DNA from: Amoebidium appalachense
Taxonomy: Eukaryota > Ichthyosporea
Direction of reading: 5' to 3'
DNA length: 64,000 bases
Assembly: GCA_963693365.1 (NCBI GenBank)
Contig: CAVNZM010000006.1
Coordinates: 4,464,001 to 4,528,000, forward strand
The position numbers and the translations under genes are program-made. The notes under the pieces were generated by a model. It was not told where the DNA came from, searched no databases, and saw only the letters and a program-made list of their open reading frames with translations. This document shows positions 11,565-38,375 of this stretch, one piece after another (position 1 is the stretch's first letter; every line of letters starts with the position of its first letter).

Positions 11565-12082
11565 AATTGTTACACCAAAGGTTTCACTTAGTTAAAGGGG
11601 GGATTGGTTGAACTTCGTTATTTTTCATTCATTCATTGAAACCGTAAAAAGCAAAGAAAACAACATGGCAGACGTAAAGCCACAGCACGTGTGCAAACAC
11701 AGCAAAGGTGTGGGATTTTCTATCTCATCAAAATCACGAACAGCCACCGGACATATCCAAACATGCAACGAGAATTGAATATATGAATATTCCTATTGTT
11801 TTATTCATACCTACACACCTAAGTCCAGCTTCCGGTGGTAGGGTAGGGTCAGCACAACTTGACACACAAACACGTTAACTCACGGCTCACACACGTCGTG
11901 AATCATAAAAAGCTCACAAGCACACCTGCACAACTTTGTGCGAGCCCACACGGCATACTGACCAAGGCATCGTGGCACACCAAAATTACACGCAGTTCGA
12001 TGCGCACACACAGGCGCAGAGACACACCAAGTCATGAGACAAAAGAGACGAACATCATTACTTGGACAGTCACTGTGGCTCG

Positions 12083-12088
12083 CGCGTG

Positions 12089-12147
<59 letters not shown>

Positions 12148-12303
12148 GATATTCACACTCGTGTGTGCACAGGTGAGCATGTGTTTTTGTTTTATTTCAT
12201 CTGAGATTATCATTATCATAGTATTCTTTGGCGGCGGGGCGCGGGGGGCGGGGGGCGGGGGGGGGGGGGGGGGGGGGGGGGGGGAGGGGGGGGAGGGGGA
12301 GGG

Positions 12304-12358
<55 letters not shown>

Positions 12359-12405
12359 GGGGAGGGGGTGAGGGGAGGGGGCGGGGGGGGGGGGGGGGGG
12401 GGGGG
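12083..12405. repeat. (CA)n followed by a 170-bp G tract
   Basis: CG/CA alternation (12083-12145) and then an almost pure G block (about 12232-12405) broken by single A or C. This is one of the longest G-quadruplex-capable tracts here. No gene. Confidence 0.95.
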
Positions 12406-12599
12406 AAGGATATGAACGGCGATTTTTTGTGCAAGCTGACGTACTTGGCTCTTTTACCTGAGCGCATATTGGTAGCCTCGTGTGTTTTCATATGGTAGTA
12501 TTCATATGGAAGATTTATGGAATATGTACGAAAAAAGGTAACATTGCAGGGTTTCTGAAACATGGTTGATTTTATTGCTTCCTTCGAGCTACGTGCATG

Positions 12600-13121
12600 T
12601 CCCCCTCCCCTCCCCTCCCCCCTCTCACCCCCTCACCCCCACCACCACACACACACACAACACACACATCCCTGCATACACCTATCCTCCCTGGCCTCCC
12701 CCCCCCCCCCCTCTCTCCCCGCTCCCTTTCGTTTTCTCGTTTCTGAAGACCGTCCAAATCAACACGCCCTTTCTGTCCCCCGTTTTACCCCAGGGTCTAG
12801 CTCTCTCTACCTCCCTGTATCCCTCCCACCCTCCCCGTCGTCGTAATAACATGAGTTCTCTTAAACCCTCCTCTCCATCGCCATTGCCGCTAGCCCGTAA
12901 AAACAAACGTACAGCTACTCCACCATATTGGATCCACATATGTGGTCGGGGCACACGCAAAATGGACTGGCTGCATCCACACGGTGTGCTCCGTGCCTGC
13001 GTCATGATCGATGCCAGCTGTGCATTGACATCCCCTCCCTCCCCCCCTCCTCCCCCTCCTCCTCCCCCTTCACCCCCTTTCCCCCAGCCCGCCTGCCCGG
13101 CAAGAGGACACAAAACATCCC

Positions 13122-13152
<31 letters not shown>

Positions 13153-13240
13153 AAAAAAAAAAAAAAAGAAGAAGAAGAAGAAGAACGAGAAAAGGATGAG
13201 GAACACACACATACACACGTACATCCTGCTATACTAACAT
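12600..13240. other. C-rich stretch with a non-repetitive island
   Basis: Poly-C blocks flank an island at about 12860-13030 that is open in several frames, none with convincing splice sites. At 13117-13168 poly-C passes into poly-A and then GAA repeats. Confidence 0.5.
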
Positions 13241-13299
13241 ACACACTTCACTCACACTCGCACACGTGTACCCACGTACACAGGATGGGTGGGTTGGTG

Positions 13300-13332
13300 C
13301 ACGGCCCTCTGAAATGTTTTCAGAGGGCCGTG
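13300..13332. other. Perfect 15-bp stem with TGT loop
   Basis: CACGGCCCTCTGAAA and its exact reverse complement are separated by TGT. It lies in a non-repetitive segment next to copy A of the LINE. Confidence 0.7.
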
Positions 13333-13522
13333 GTTGCCGGTGCAATGGTAAGATCGCTGCTAGCCTACAAGTTTTGGCCCCTACCAGGCGGCGCGCGCGA
13401 AAGACTACCGATCGATTAAATGCGTCATAAATGGTCTGCGCATTTTAGGCTAAAATGGGGTTTTCCTTTCAAGTCTTTAGGTTTGTGTATGTGTCCCGGG
13501 TCGCTCCCGGCTGGTGTTGTTA

Positions 13523-13541
13523 AAGTGAGCTGTGCTCACTT
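13523..13541. other. Perfect 8-bp stem with TGT loop
   Basis: AAGTGAGC-TGT-GCTCACTT, 190 bases from the 15-bp stem and with the same loop. Confidence 0.6.
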
Positions 13542-13651
13542 CCCACTAGCGTTGCTGCGGCTAGAACCCTGGGATAAAGGCGTAACTAAAAATAGTGCCA
13601 GTTGGGGTCAATTAGAATCCTGACTTATGAGTGTGCTATACGTATACAGTA

Positions 13652-13922
13652 GGGGTTTACGCTGTTTACTCGAGGCAAAGAGAGACCAGTCTCAGGTATG
13701 GGGGGTTTTTGCTCGGAATATCCCTCAGCGGTATATCATGACCACGTACATAGATGTCGGGTGATGATTATATATCAGGGTTTACTTTCTAGATCTCTAC
13801 GAGACACCATAAAGACTAAGAAAAATCAATCAGTTGGGGTTCCCCGTTTTTTTTCTTTTTTTTCTTTTTTCGGGCTCCCCTGGGACACTTGGTATCAGCT
13901 GAACCGTTGTGTGTGTGTGTGC

Positions 13923-13959
<37 letters not shown>

Positions 13960-16060
13960 CTAGAATTTTGTAATGATGTGTTTCTCAAGCCAATCAATAC
14001 ATCTAATAAACAGGTCGTAGTTACGCGTGTTTAGTATAAAATCAAGGATGTTGTAATTTTCAGGTAGGCTATCTTTCTGGGTGTCTGTTGTGAATGTGAC
14101 GTGTGTGTGTTGCGGTAATATGTTAAACAGTGGTCTATCAAACTACTATGGCGATACATGACCGTTCAAACTGGTGTGTGTGTGTGTTGTCTGGGCATGC
14201 AAACGATGCCACCTTATTATACTTATCGGATCTCCACTGAATAGCACGTGTACAGTAAAAGCATGGTATGTGATCAATAATACCTTATCAGATAGAGAAA
14301 GACCAATTCTACAGGAAGGTAATATGTATTTAGGTGTTACACATTTGCGAGTGCCATATTTGGCATATGGTTAAGGCGGTCATTGTATATAAAACGAGAC
14401 ATAAGGGCCTGGCTTAGTTTTTCAAGGTGTATATGCTTTCATCGGGTCTGGTGTCGTGTGGTATCTTTTTCCATTTGTTATATTGCGTAATTATCTTGTG
14501 ATTGTGTACATGCATCTAATAAGTAAGTGGCAGTCCAAAGTCACACGCACACTTTTGCGGGGTTTATTTGTATTTGTGCCCGGGGGAAAAGGAGAGAGAG
14601 AGGGAAGGAAAGAGGGGAGAGGTGAGGAGGGGACAGGTCGGATAGAGAAGAGAGGGTGGGAGGGCAAATACTTCTTTAAGCGGCTTATGTGCTTATTGAA
14701 TTTCAGCGCGAGATGGGATACTCTAGCAACTATTGGGACCGGACCATATATCGAGAGCGTTAGAGGCCCAGGTTTACAACAGTTGTTAGATAGAAAGGAG
14801 GCAACTTCTGCTTCAAGGAAATTTGCCAAGGGTTTAAGCGCTCTAATTCTCTCTTTCTTGATCCAAGCGGCGAGAAGGGGTAAACCATATTTGCATGCCG
14901 GGAAGACAAAAGTGCGAATAAATGTAAGTCTAATAGAAGGATGGAGGGGTGTCTTTATTTTAAATATTAGCCGAGAAGAGAGCTAACCGCTTACGAGCCA
15001 GCTCTACCCTCTTTTCGACCATATGGGAAAACATAACACCAACAGAATTAACCGCAACACCAAGATATTTGTATTCTGGAACTATAGGTATAGGTTTAGA
15101 TGATAATGTAAATGTGTGTAAATTGTTAGCTATATCAGGTACAAGAACACCACATTTGTCTATGTTGAGGATCATAAGGTTTGCCACCACTCTGACACTA
15201 CATCGAACAATCTTTGCAGGCGTCTGGGGGTACGGGCAAGGAGGGACAGATCATCAGCATAGAGAAGTGCAGGCGGAAAGTTATTAATAGGGTCATCATT
15301 TTCGGCATAAATCTTGACAGCCAAATCATCTATAAATAGGTTAAACAAAAAGGGGCTAAGCAATGAACCCTGCAGAGACCTCTAGTACGAGCAAAACCAT
15401 ATGAAAGGTGCCCATTAACCACAGCTCTACCATAGGTTTGAGACAAGAGTGCTTCTAACAAAACACCAATGCAGTGTGGTACACTCCGTGCAGCAAGCTT
15501 TTCCCATAGGAGACCAGGGGAGACGGAATCGTAACCAGTTTTCCAATCAATAAAACCAACATATCGTGCACCAACTTGCATAGAATCGTGCAGTGCCATT
15601 ATTTGAACATAACATGAATTGTTTTTACGAAAAGCGGATTGGCATGGGTGTATGTGAGGAATAGATTGAAACCTTGGGTGATCATGTGCAAATAACCTAA
15701 GCAAGCAAGCTTCAAAGAATCTACGAACAACCTGGGTTAGTGTGATGGGGCGAAAAGATGATGTGGGGCCCTCAGAGTCCTTCTTAACTATGGGGATCCG
15801 TGACTAAGGTATCTAACCAAGATGACGGGACATGTCCACATTTAACACACCAAGAAAAGAGAGAGCTTAACATAATAGTAAGATCCGGCAGGTTTAATAG
15901 CACGATCACTTTCCTTTTGTGGGTAGGAGGGAACAAGGATTTTAAGAAACCCGGCAGGAAGTCCATCAGGTCCACAAGACTTAATAGCGCTATAACTAGA
16001 TATCACAGACCATATGGTATCAGGACTGAAAAAGGGGAGGATATACGGTACGATCTGTGT
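13652..16060 (-). mobile_element. LINE (non-LTR retrotransposon), copy A, 5'-incomplete and degraded
   Basis: On the minus strand the element runs from a reverse transcriptase near 16.06 kb through a C-terminal region (NTRNYDLF near 14.03 kb) into a 3' tail made of (CA)n, an A-rich block and a conserved end CAGCGTAAACCCC. Copies B, C and D share the tail and part of the C-terminus. No long terminal repeats are seen. The 5' end is lost next to a poly-C/CA tract at 16141. Confidence 0.85.
14960..16060 (-). pseudogene. LINE reverse transcriptase domain with frame breaks
   Basis: In order on the minus strand: CGPDGLPAGFLK (about 15.98 kb), CGHVPSSWLDTLV (about 15.83), TSSFRPITLTQVV (about 15.74), CQSAFRKNNSC, FIDWKTGYDSVS (about 15.54), SPFLFNLFIDDL (about 15.35), the catalytic LLYADDLSLLA (about 15.26) and ILNIDKCGVL with EYKYLGV (about 15.1). 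This is the usual motif order of non-LTR reverse transcriptases. The frame changes near 15.80, 15.37 and 15.19 kb, so no intact protein can be made. The catalytic YADD is kept. The endonuclease domain is not present in the window. Confidence 0.85.
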
Positions 16061-16137
16061 CTAGGCGGAAGACGGTAAGCTCCCTGAGGCAGTGCCTTGC
16101 TGGGAGTGAAACGGGATAAAATAAAAAAATAAAAAAT

Positions 16138-16140
<3 letters not shown>

Positions 16141-16190
<50 letters not shown>

Positions 16191-16408
16191 ACACACCCAC
16201 ACACCGTGCACAAACACACACACACAGGGGCAGCCGTATGCACCATACTGTGACTGCCGGATGCAGCCTATCTAGCCCGGCCCGATCATGTCAGCCAATG
16301 GCAACAAGACAACCACCAAGACTGCCGCTGTACAGCTGGCCAGAGATTAGCTGCTGTGTGTGTGTGTGGGTGGGTGGGTGGATGGGTGGGTGGTTTTTTT
16401 TTTTTTTT

Positions 16409-16439
<31 letters not shown>

Positions 16440-16531
16440 GGGAGGGAGGGGGGGGGGGGGGGGGGGGGGGATGTTTGAAAATAATTAAAAAGCCGTACAG
16501 GTGGGCTGGCAGATGGGGTTTTTTTTTTTTT

Positions 16532-16581
<50 letters not shown>

Positions 16582-16643
16582 ATTCTATGTAGATGTGGGG
16601 AGAGGGGTCTGCAGGAAGGGGTGAATGTGGGCTTTGATTTTTA

Positions 16644-16674
<31 letters not shown>

Positions 16675-16879
16675 ACCCCCACCCCCACCCCCTCCCCCTT
16701 TTTTTTTTTCCTTCGTTTTTGGGGGTTGGGTTGGGGGAGGGGGGGGGAGAGAGGGTAGATGTGTATTTTTCAAAGAAGTTTGAACCACTCACTTGAGCTC
16801 GGATGTGAGAGTAGACTGAAATTTCGGGGTTTAGTGGGGAGGCCGGTGAATTTTTCTAGTGTGTCCACGTATGCGTGCA

Positions 16880-16948
<69 letters not shown>

Positions 16949-16961
16949 CGCACGCACGCAG

Positions 16962-17005
<44 letters not shown>

Positions 17006-17031
17006 ACACACACACACACACGTACACACAC
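16141..17031. repeat. Tract cluster: C/CA, two T-then-G composites, C, (CA)n
   Basis: Poly-C with CA (16141-16220), T-then-G (about 16394-16470 and 16519-16580), poly-C (16646-16674) and two CA blocks (about 16882-17031) separated by CGCACGCACGCAGG. No gene. Confidence 0.9.
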
Positions 17032-17032
17032 A

Positions 17033-17549
17033 TGCTCACACACATCTAAGCATGTGAAGTAACTCGCTAACTTATTTATTTAAAGACGGTCCTATAAATA
17101 CAACACATACCTGATACATGCCTGCTTGCGCACATTCATCCCAGAAGCACATTCACCTGGACCAAGGCAAAGATTTGAAATACCTACCAACACAGACAAG
17201 CAGGCAAACGCACACATGCCGCCGCAGATACATTTCACAACACACGAGCGTTGACATCAGATCTAGAACACTGGCATGTACGTAAAGGAGTGCACACGAA
17301 TGCAAATGTAGACCCTCATACTCACTCACACCTGCCTGCCTGCCCACGGTGCCTGCATACGTCCACCTCAACACACATGTATATACGGCCTGGCACACTT
17401 GGCCGCACAATCGATTCATTCATTAACACCGGGAATCAACTATTGTTCATCTACACTTCAAAACTAATCTCTGCTCGGTATACATGTATGGACACAAGAG
17501 GGCCTTGAACTTTCCAAAACAATGGACCGTGTGCCATGAACGGGCTTTT

Positions 17550-17580
<31 letters not shown>

Positions 17581-17632
17581 GAAGAGTAATCACAACAGAG
17601 GAGAGGACGGTGGATAGTTGGGTGGTGGTGGT

Positions 17633-17672
<40 letters not shown>

Positions 17673-18270
17673 GGGTAGCGGTAGAATTTAGTAAATGAGC
17701 ACTAAGTACATAGCACCTGCTATGCAGTTATAACGGACAGCAAATCATAACGAACAAGGCTATGCAGAGGGCAAAGTACACACGACGCCCGGGGGAGGAC
17801 TTCGTTTTTTCATGAACATGGGTCATTTTAAAGGTGTGGCATGATGGCAGCAACAACGACAAGAATACAAAAAACGAGGAGTGAATTCTCGCGTGATTCC
17901 TGGGTTGTACATCACAGGAAGACCCACCGTTTGTTCGAGTATGCATGTACTCAAACCACAATCACAGCAAATATACATGCACTTGTGCCTTTTTATTAAT
18001 TGTGCTTCTGCTCTGGCCACAAAAATCCACTTACACCCGGACTTTCTGTGAACGAATAAGGCGAAAAACATCAAATCCGAATTTTCTTTCAACACAAGGA
18101 AGGAGTCTACTGTCGGCGAAACGGCACCATATATATATATACAGAACTAAACCAAAACAACACTACCAACCATTTCAATCTCAAACCGGCAAACGAATCC
18201 CGCCTACAATCAACAACACAAACCTCTTATATATCGGATTATTAATAGCTCGGTGATTTCTAACTCTACA
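17033..18270. other. Intergenic / 3' flank of the uridylyltransferase gene
   Basis: It contains a T-then-G composite and a G tract (about 17547-17672) and otherwise unique sequence without a supported exon. On the minus strand AATAAA (TTTATT at about 17991-17996) lies roughly 280 bases beyond the stop codon at 18274 and is the likely poly(A) signal. Confidence 0.5.
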
Positions 18271-18273
18271 TTT

Positions 18274-32983
<14,710 letters not shown>

Positions 32984-32999
32984 GATGTCGGCAAACTCC

Positions 33000-33885
33000 A
33001 CACACTAAAATGTAGCATAAAGAGCTAACCTTCCTTCTGTTATGCGTTCTAAACACCTACTAAAAAAGACGAAAACGCATGTTCTACTAATACTCGAAGA
33101 GCCCTCAAGAGCAGTCATGATCAAGAAGCATGCGTGTGCGTGTGTGCGCTGTTGCCAAGCTTGCAGCTAATCTTCTTGTGGCAGACACCATGACTTTTAA
33201 AAGATTACAATACTATAACAATTTAATATACGCTCTAATCCAACACAAAGCCAATAATAAGGTGTATTTAGTGATGGTAAGGTCTAGGGTATTGCCGTAA
33301 CGGCCCTTCACAGCCCAAAAAAACTTCAAAATTTGGGCTCTGTGTTCATGTGTGGTGTGTTGTGCAAAACGTTAACAGGAGAGAGAGGACACCCCCCCAC
33401 CCCCCCCCTCCCCCCTCTCTCTCCTCCCCACCCCTCTCCCCTAATGTTTTGAGCTCTTCTACTCCCGGCCCCCGTCCCTACAGTAGCCTTGTCTATACCT
33501 GGAATCGTGTGCCTCAGAGGTTTTTATTGGCTCATTATTGTCCTTCTCGTTACGTATATGCACACCATTTAGAACGCCTCTATGAAATATGCTTCAAGAT
33601 GTTATGACACCTATGTGGTAGACAGCTACGCTGTCATGTATCAAGATGTCGCGTTTCTAGTGCTTACAAGCATACCGACAGCCGTTGCTGGGCTCCATTC
33701 ATGCAAAAAACAAAACACTTGAAAAATTACAAGAAAAAAGACCTAATTATGCTGCTGGACAAACAAAAGCCCGCATCCACTAACTTTTGTTCACGTCTCC
33801 CACTTTCCTATTCTGAGCAACTGCCACACCTTCATACCAAAAGCATAGCCGGCCAACAGCTAATTTGTCTCTAAAACAAGTCTTT
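33000..33885. other. Intergenic region between two minus-strand genes
   Basis: About 900 bases contain the promoter of the uridylyltransferase gene and the 3' end of the zinc-finger gene. A minus-strand AATAAA (TTTATT near 33517) lies about 365 bases after the zinc-finger stop. A short C tract is present at about 33391-33412. Confidence 0.5.
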
Positions 33886-34658
33886 TCATTCTTGGTCTGC
33901 CGTATACTTGTTAATAATATAGTCGATGAATTCGGCAGCCTCAATCTCCTCAGGAGTCCCGCCTGCCATATTAGGAAAGAGGGTTAGTTCCTACGTCACC
34001 TTCTTGACAACCCAAAACATCGTCAATCAAACACACTCTCCAAAGGAACAACTATTGTTCAAGAGTACAAAAGGCTAAAGAAGATCACAGGACTAGAGAA
34101 AGACATGGGACACGTGTTAAGTCTGTGTGTCAGTGAGTGTGTGTGTGTTTGGCGAGTGGTAAATTGGTTGGCTACCTGCCTGGCTGACTGGGAGAAGGGA
34201 GGGAGGGGGGAGGAGGAGGAGGAGGGAGGGAGGGGGGGGGGGGGGAGGGGGGGGATATACCATCAACACCAGGGAGAATATGCAGAAGTGAACAGTCCGG
34301 TTGGTTTTGGCATGTGCCTGGAAAGTGCATAAATATGTCAGTAACGATAAACCCTCTGCATCCCCCCCCCCCCCCCCCCCCCCCCCCTCCTCCACCCACC
34401 CACCCACCCACCCACAAAAAAAAAAAAAAAAAAAAAAAAAAAACGTCCTACGCCTGCGCTGCCCGTCCCCCCCCCCCCCCCACCCCCTCCTCCTCCATTC
34501 CTCCTCCTCCCCCATGCCAGCCCTGCCGTCCCCCCCCCCCCCCCCCAACTCTGCAGGATTGCCCTGCCCTCCCCCCCCCCCCCCCCCCCCCCGGGGGGCC
34601 GCCCCCCTCCCCCCCCCCTCTCCCCCCCACCCACCTCTGCCCCTCCCTCCCCCCCTCC

Positions 34659-34706
<48 letters not shown>

Positions 34707-35216
34707 CGGCCCTGTCGAAATATAAAGGTAAATCCTCCTTATTTCTGTTTCGACACAGTAGCACCAAGGTCATATGCACGAACCTGTTTCGGTGAACTGG
34801 TAGCACAAAGCCCTCCCCTGCCTGTGACCTTCTCGCACTGTGCAGCCTCAGGGTCAGAACACAATGCCAGAGGGTAGAGGGGGAGAGACGGAGGGAGGGA
34901 AGGAGGTGCAACAGGGGGTACGGGTAGGTGGTGGGTGGTTGGTTGGCTCAGGGACAAGAGGGAAGGGGACCGGGGGGGGAAGAGGGGGAAGAGGGGGGAG
35001 GGAGGGGGGGGGGGGGGACATGCACCATTGTTGCATAGCACCAAGCCTTGCCGTGCAACAGCACAAGACACACACACACCGAAATAAAGACCTGGGGGAG
35101 GAGTGGAGGAGGGGGCAGGCCCTGGGAGGGAGAGGGCGGAGGCCGGGGGGGGAGGGGAGGGGGATAGGGATAATAAAGGGAAGAAGAGAGGGGGGGGGGG
35201 GGGGGAGGGGCGGAGG

Positions 35217-35258
<42 letters not shown>

Positions 35259-35931
35259 GGGAGGGAGGGAGGGAGGGAGGGAGGGAGGGAGGGAGTAAGA
35301 GAGAGGCAATAAGAAATGATCAATATGGGTGTCTGAGTATACTCGGTGCCTACATGTTTTGTGTGTGTGCTAAACTGAGCCACATTCGCACCTGCTGGCC
35401 TGCGGACAGGGTTAGAAAGAACGAGAGAGAGAGGGAGGGACAGAGATCTAGAAAGGACAGCAAGACAGAGGAAGAGGGGAAGAAGGTCCGATGGAGAGAG
35501 GAAGGGGAGCGGGGAGGGAGAAGGGAAGGGAAGGGTGGAGGGGGAGGGGGGGGGCGGCGGAGGAGGAGGACAGAGAGAGAAATGCAAAGAGAGCGGTTGG
35601 GGGATGTATGTAATCGTAGAAGGTGATTGTCTGAGGGCCGTGGAGCAGCACAGGGCCTCATTTGCTTTTTTTTTTTTTTTTTTTTTTTTTTTGGGGGGGG
35701 GGGGGGGGGGGGCAGGGAGAATGCCATGCCATCTGAGGACAAATAATAGCAAGAGGAAAATACTGGTCGCAGGGAGGGCACGGAGCAAAACAAGTACAAC
35801 CCACCCTTGAAAGAACCGTAATGCATCCTCATCTGAACTGCGTGCTTGGTTGATTTTCGGTGACGGCGACGAGAGCTGGGGTTGTCCAAAAAGGAAACAT
35901 TGCAGTGATCACAGTGGAACTTGCGTCCCAT
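33886..35931 (-). CDS. ZMAT5: U11/U12 snRNP 20K (ZMAT5)-like zinc-finger protein, four exons
   Basis: Exons 35931-35805, 34837-34784, 34317-34261 and 33962-33886 join in phase 1 at every intron (GT-AG) and give about 104 residues. Residues 1-35 form a U1C/matrin-type C2H2 finger (FHCDHCNVSFLDN then HRKSTKH), starting at MGRKF. Exons 2 and 3 together build one CCCH finger: CYQFTETG from exon 2 and TCQNQPDCSLLH from exon 3 (C-x8-C-x5-C-x3-H). The order matrin finger plus CCCH is the signature of ZMAT5/U11-U12-20K, a subunit of the minor spliceosome that binds U11 near the 5' splice site of U12-type introns. The C-terminus (EEIEAAEFIDYIINKY) is short and acidic. Human ZMAT5 is about 170 residues, so this form lacks most of the C-terminal part. 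Introns carry poly-C/G and T-then-G tracts. Confidence 0.82.
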
Positions 35932-35934
35932 GTT

Positions 35935-36745
35935 CGCCACATGTACACTACACTAGCCAGCGGGCAGCAATAGATGTAGGAACAACGATTTAATGTGGTA
36001 GGTACAAATACAACTGTCTGTGAATAGTAGACTGGCCAGTGTCTGAAGTGGTAAACAAACTTCGAACTCCGAACTTGAGCCTGTGAAACTTCACTAAAAC
36101 TGCAAGCTTCAACACCATGGTTGGTCTGCTACCTTCGGAGGTAGCTCTTATTTTTCAAGGAGACGCGGCCGATACGGAGAGCGTCTGATCACGTGACTCA
36201 CCTACCTGGCAACCTTACAAACTAGCCAGCGTCGATTATGTATTTATCGTAATCGTACATCGGCTAGCCGCTATGACCCCGCAATGGGCGGATGCTGCAG
36301 AACACATTAGTTAGTGACATGTAAATGCCGCGATGTGATTGGCTGATGCAGCATCCCGGGCGGCAACAGGGTAAAAAGGCTGCCAATCATATTTATGCAC
36401 AGTTCGAAACAAAAATGTTGACCGCATCTCGTTGACTGCAGTTTCCTGTATACGTAGGCTCGTTGTTAACTTGTCTCTTGCGCTAAAACAAACGAAGCTT
36501 AGGCTATAGGAGTTTGCCAGTTATAAAGTTTTTTTTTCCTTTTTTTTTTCCCGGCCCGCGGTGCGCATGCGCTGCCGCCGCGCGAGCGGTGACATGTCAC
36601 CCCCGATATTTAATGGCTGGCAATGGATTGGAAACAAATCACTAATATTAAATCGGCTAAACATTCCTAAAATTGAACAATCCAATCAAGCAGCGCTACA
36701 AGGAGTTGCAAAAACTTTCGGGAGCCATGACGATGGCGTCATACG
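35935..36745. other. Upstream region of the zinc-finger gene
   Basis: Unique sequence without tracts except a short T run. It includes GATTGGCTGATGCAGCATCC and GCCAATCATATTTATGCAC, CCAAT-type elements near 36340-36400. No exon is supported. Confidence 0.45.
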
Positions 36746-36747
36746 CT

Positions 36748-36944
36748 TTGGGGTTTACGCTGTTTACTCGAGGCAAAGAGAACCAGTCTCAGGTATGGGG
36801 GGGGGGGGTTTGCTCGGAATATCCCCTCAGCGGTATATCATGATCACGTACATAGATGTCGGGTGGTGACTATATATCAGGGTTTACTTTCTCTACGAGA
36901 CACCATAAAGACTACAAGGAGAAATCAATTAGTTGGGGTTCCCC

Positions 36945-37000
<56 letters not shown>

Positions 37001-37032
37001 GGGCTCCCCTCGGGACACTCGGTATCAGCTGG

Positions 37033-37087
<55 letters not shown>

Positions 37088-37478
37088 TGTGTGTGTGTGC
37101 GCGTGCGCTATAATTTTGTAGTGATGTGTTTCTCAAGCCAATCAATACATCTAATAAACAGGTCGTAGTTACGCGTGTTTAGTATAAAATCAAGGATGTT
37201 GTAATTTACAGGTAGGCTATCTTTCTGGGTGTCTGTTGTGAATGTGACGTGTGTGTGTTGCGGTATTATGTGGTCTATCAAACTACATTTGGCGATACAT
37301 GACCGGTTAAACTGGTGTGTGTGTGTGTTGTTTGGGCATGCAAATGATGCCACCTTATACTTATTAGATCTCCACTGTATAGCACGTGTACAGTAAAAGC
37401 GTGGTAATTGATCAATAATACCATCAGCTAGAGAAAGACCAGTTCTACAGGAAGGTAATATGTATTTAGGTGTTATAC
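36748..37478 (-). mobile_element. LINE copy B, 5'-truncated
   Basis: Same family as copy A. On the minus strand the C-terminal codons (ILDFILNTRNYDLFIRCIDW then LEKHITTKL and stop) are followed by (CA)n, an A run of about 36 and the conserved end. The match to copy A breaks at about 37478. Confidence 0.85.
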
Positions 37479-37667
37479 GCTTTCAAGCCTACTTATCTGC
37501 CACATCCGCCCATTGCGGGGTCATAGCCTGAGGTGGTCGTCAGAGTAGGTAGGAGGCCTTGAGCACAGCCGGATTTCTCGAGGACCACGCCTTGAGTTGG
37601 TCCGCGGCTATGCAAGCTGGAGTGGGCGGTGAGCCACAGTGACGTGATTTCTTAAGATTTATTGCCA

Positions 37668-38058
37668 AATAAATATGGCACTCGCAAATGTGTAACACCT
37701 AATAAATACATATTACTTCCTGCCTGTAGAATTGGTCTTTCTCTAGCTGATGGTATTATTGATCACTTACCGCGCTTTTACTGTACACGGTCTATACAGT
37801 GGAGATCTAATAAGTATAAGGTGGCATCGTTTGCATGCCCAAACAATACACACACACACCTCATGTATCGCCAAATGTAGTTTGATAGACCACATAATAC
37901 CGCAACACACACACGACACATTCACAACAGACAACCAGAAAGATAGCCTACCTGAAAATTACATTATCCTTGATTTTATACTAAACACACGTAACTATGA
38001 CCTGTTTATAAATGTATACGTATTGATTGGCTTGAGAAACACATCATTACAAAATTCT

Positions 38059-38156
<98 letters not shown>

Positions 38157-38375
38157 CCAGCTGATACTGAGTGTCCCAGGGGAGCCCGGAAAAGAAAAGG
38201 AAAAAAAAAAAAAAAAAAAAAAAATCGGGGAACCCAACTATTTGATTTTTCTTAGTCTTTATGGTGCCTCGTAGAGAAAGTAAACCCTGATATATAATCA
38301 TCACCCGACATTATGTACTTGATCATGACATACCGCTGAGCGGATCACTCCGAGCAAGAGCCCCCCATGCCTCGG
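37668..38375 (+). mobile_element. LINE copy C, 5'-truncated, inverted relative to copy B
   Basis: Starts at AAATATGGCACTCGC, runs through the same C-terminal region (ILDFILNTRNYDLF), a CA tract of about 88 bases (38061-38148), an A run and the tail, and ends imperfectly at CCTCGGTAAAC. The two copies form an inverted pair around 190 bases of unrelated GC-rich sequence. Confidence 0.85.

Larger units (their letters stand above)
7980..11770. repeat. Large inverted duplication with two divergent gene copies
   Basis: The arms are about 7980-9360 and 10425-11770, around an axis near 9.87 kb. Beyond the coding copies, matching landmarks include CCATGTGCATACCGCAAGAG (about 9321) against CTCTTGCGGTATGCACATGG (about 10421), the downstream block with ACCTTGCTGGTTCACTTCAT, and GGATATGTCCGG/CCGGACATATCC at the outer ends. 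The proteins differ by few residues, so the duplication is young. The spacer (about 9365-10420) is non-repetitive and shows no gene. Confidence 0.85.

Noticed and set aside
12860-13040. Possible exon in the island between C tracts
   Set aside because: It is open on both strands, but no acceptor/donor pair with a coherent phase and no neighbouring exon were found.
13320-13520. tRNA gene or tRNA-derived SINE
   Set aside because: The A-box-like segment has no convincing B box (GGTTCGANTCC) and no cloverleaf could be drawn.
34255-34262. AT-AC U12-type intron at the third donor of the zinc-finger gene (ATATCC)
   Set aside because: Using ATATCC as donor would require an AC acceptor in phase 0, and none fits. 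The GT-AG reading joins in frame with a good C-terminus.
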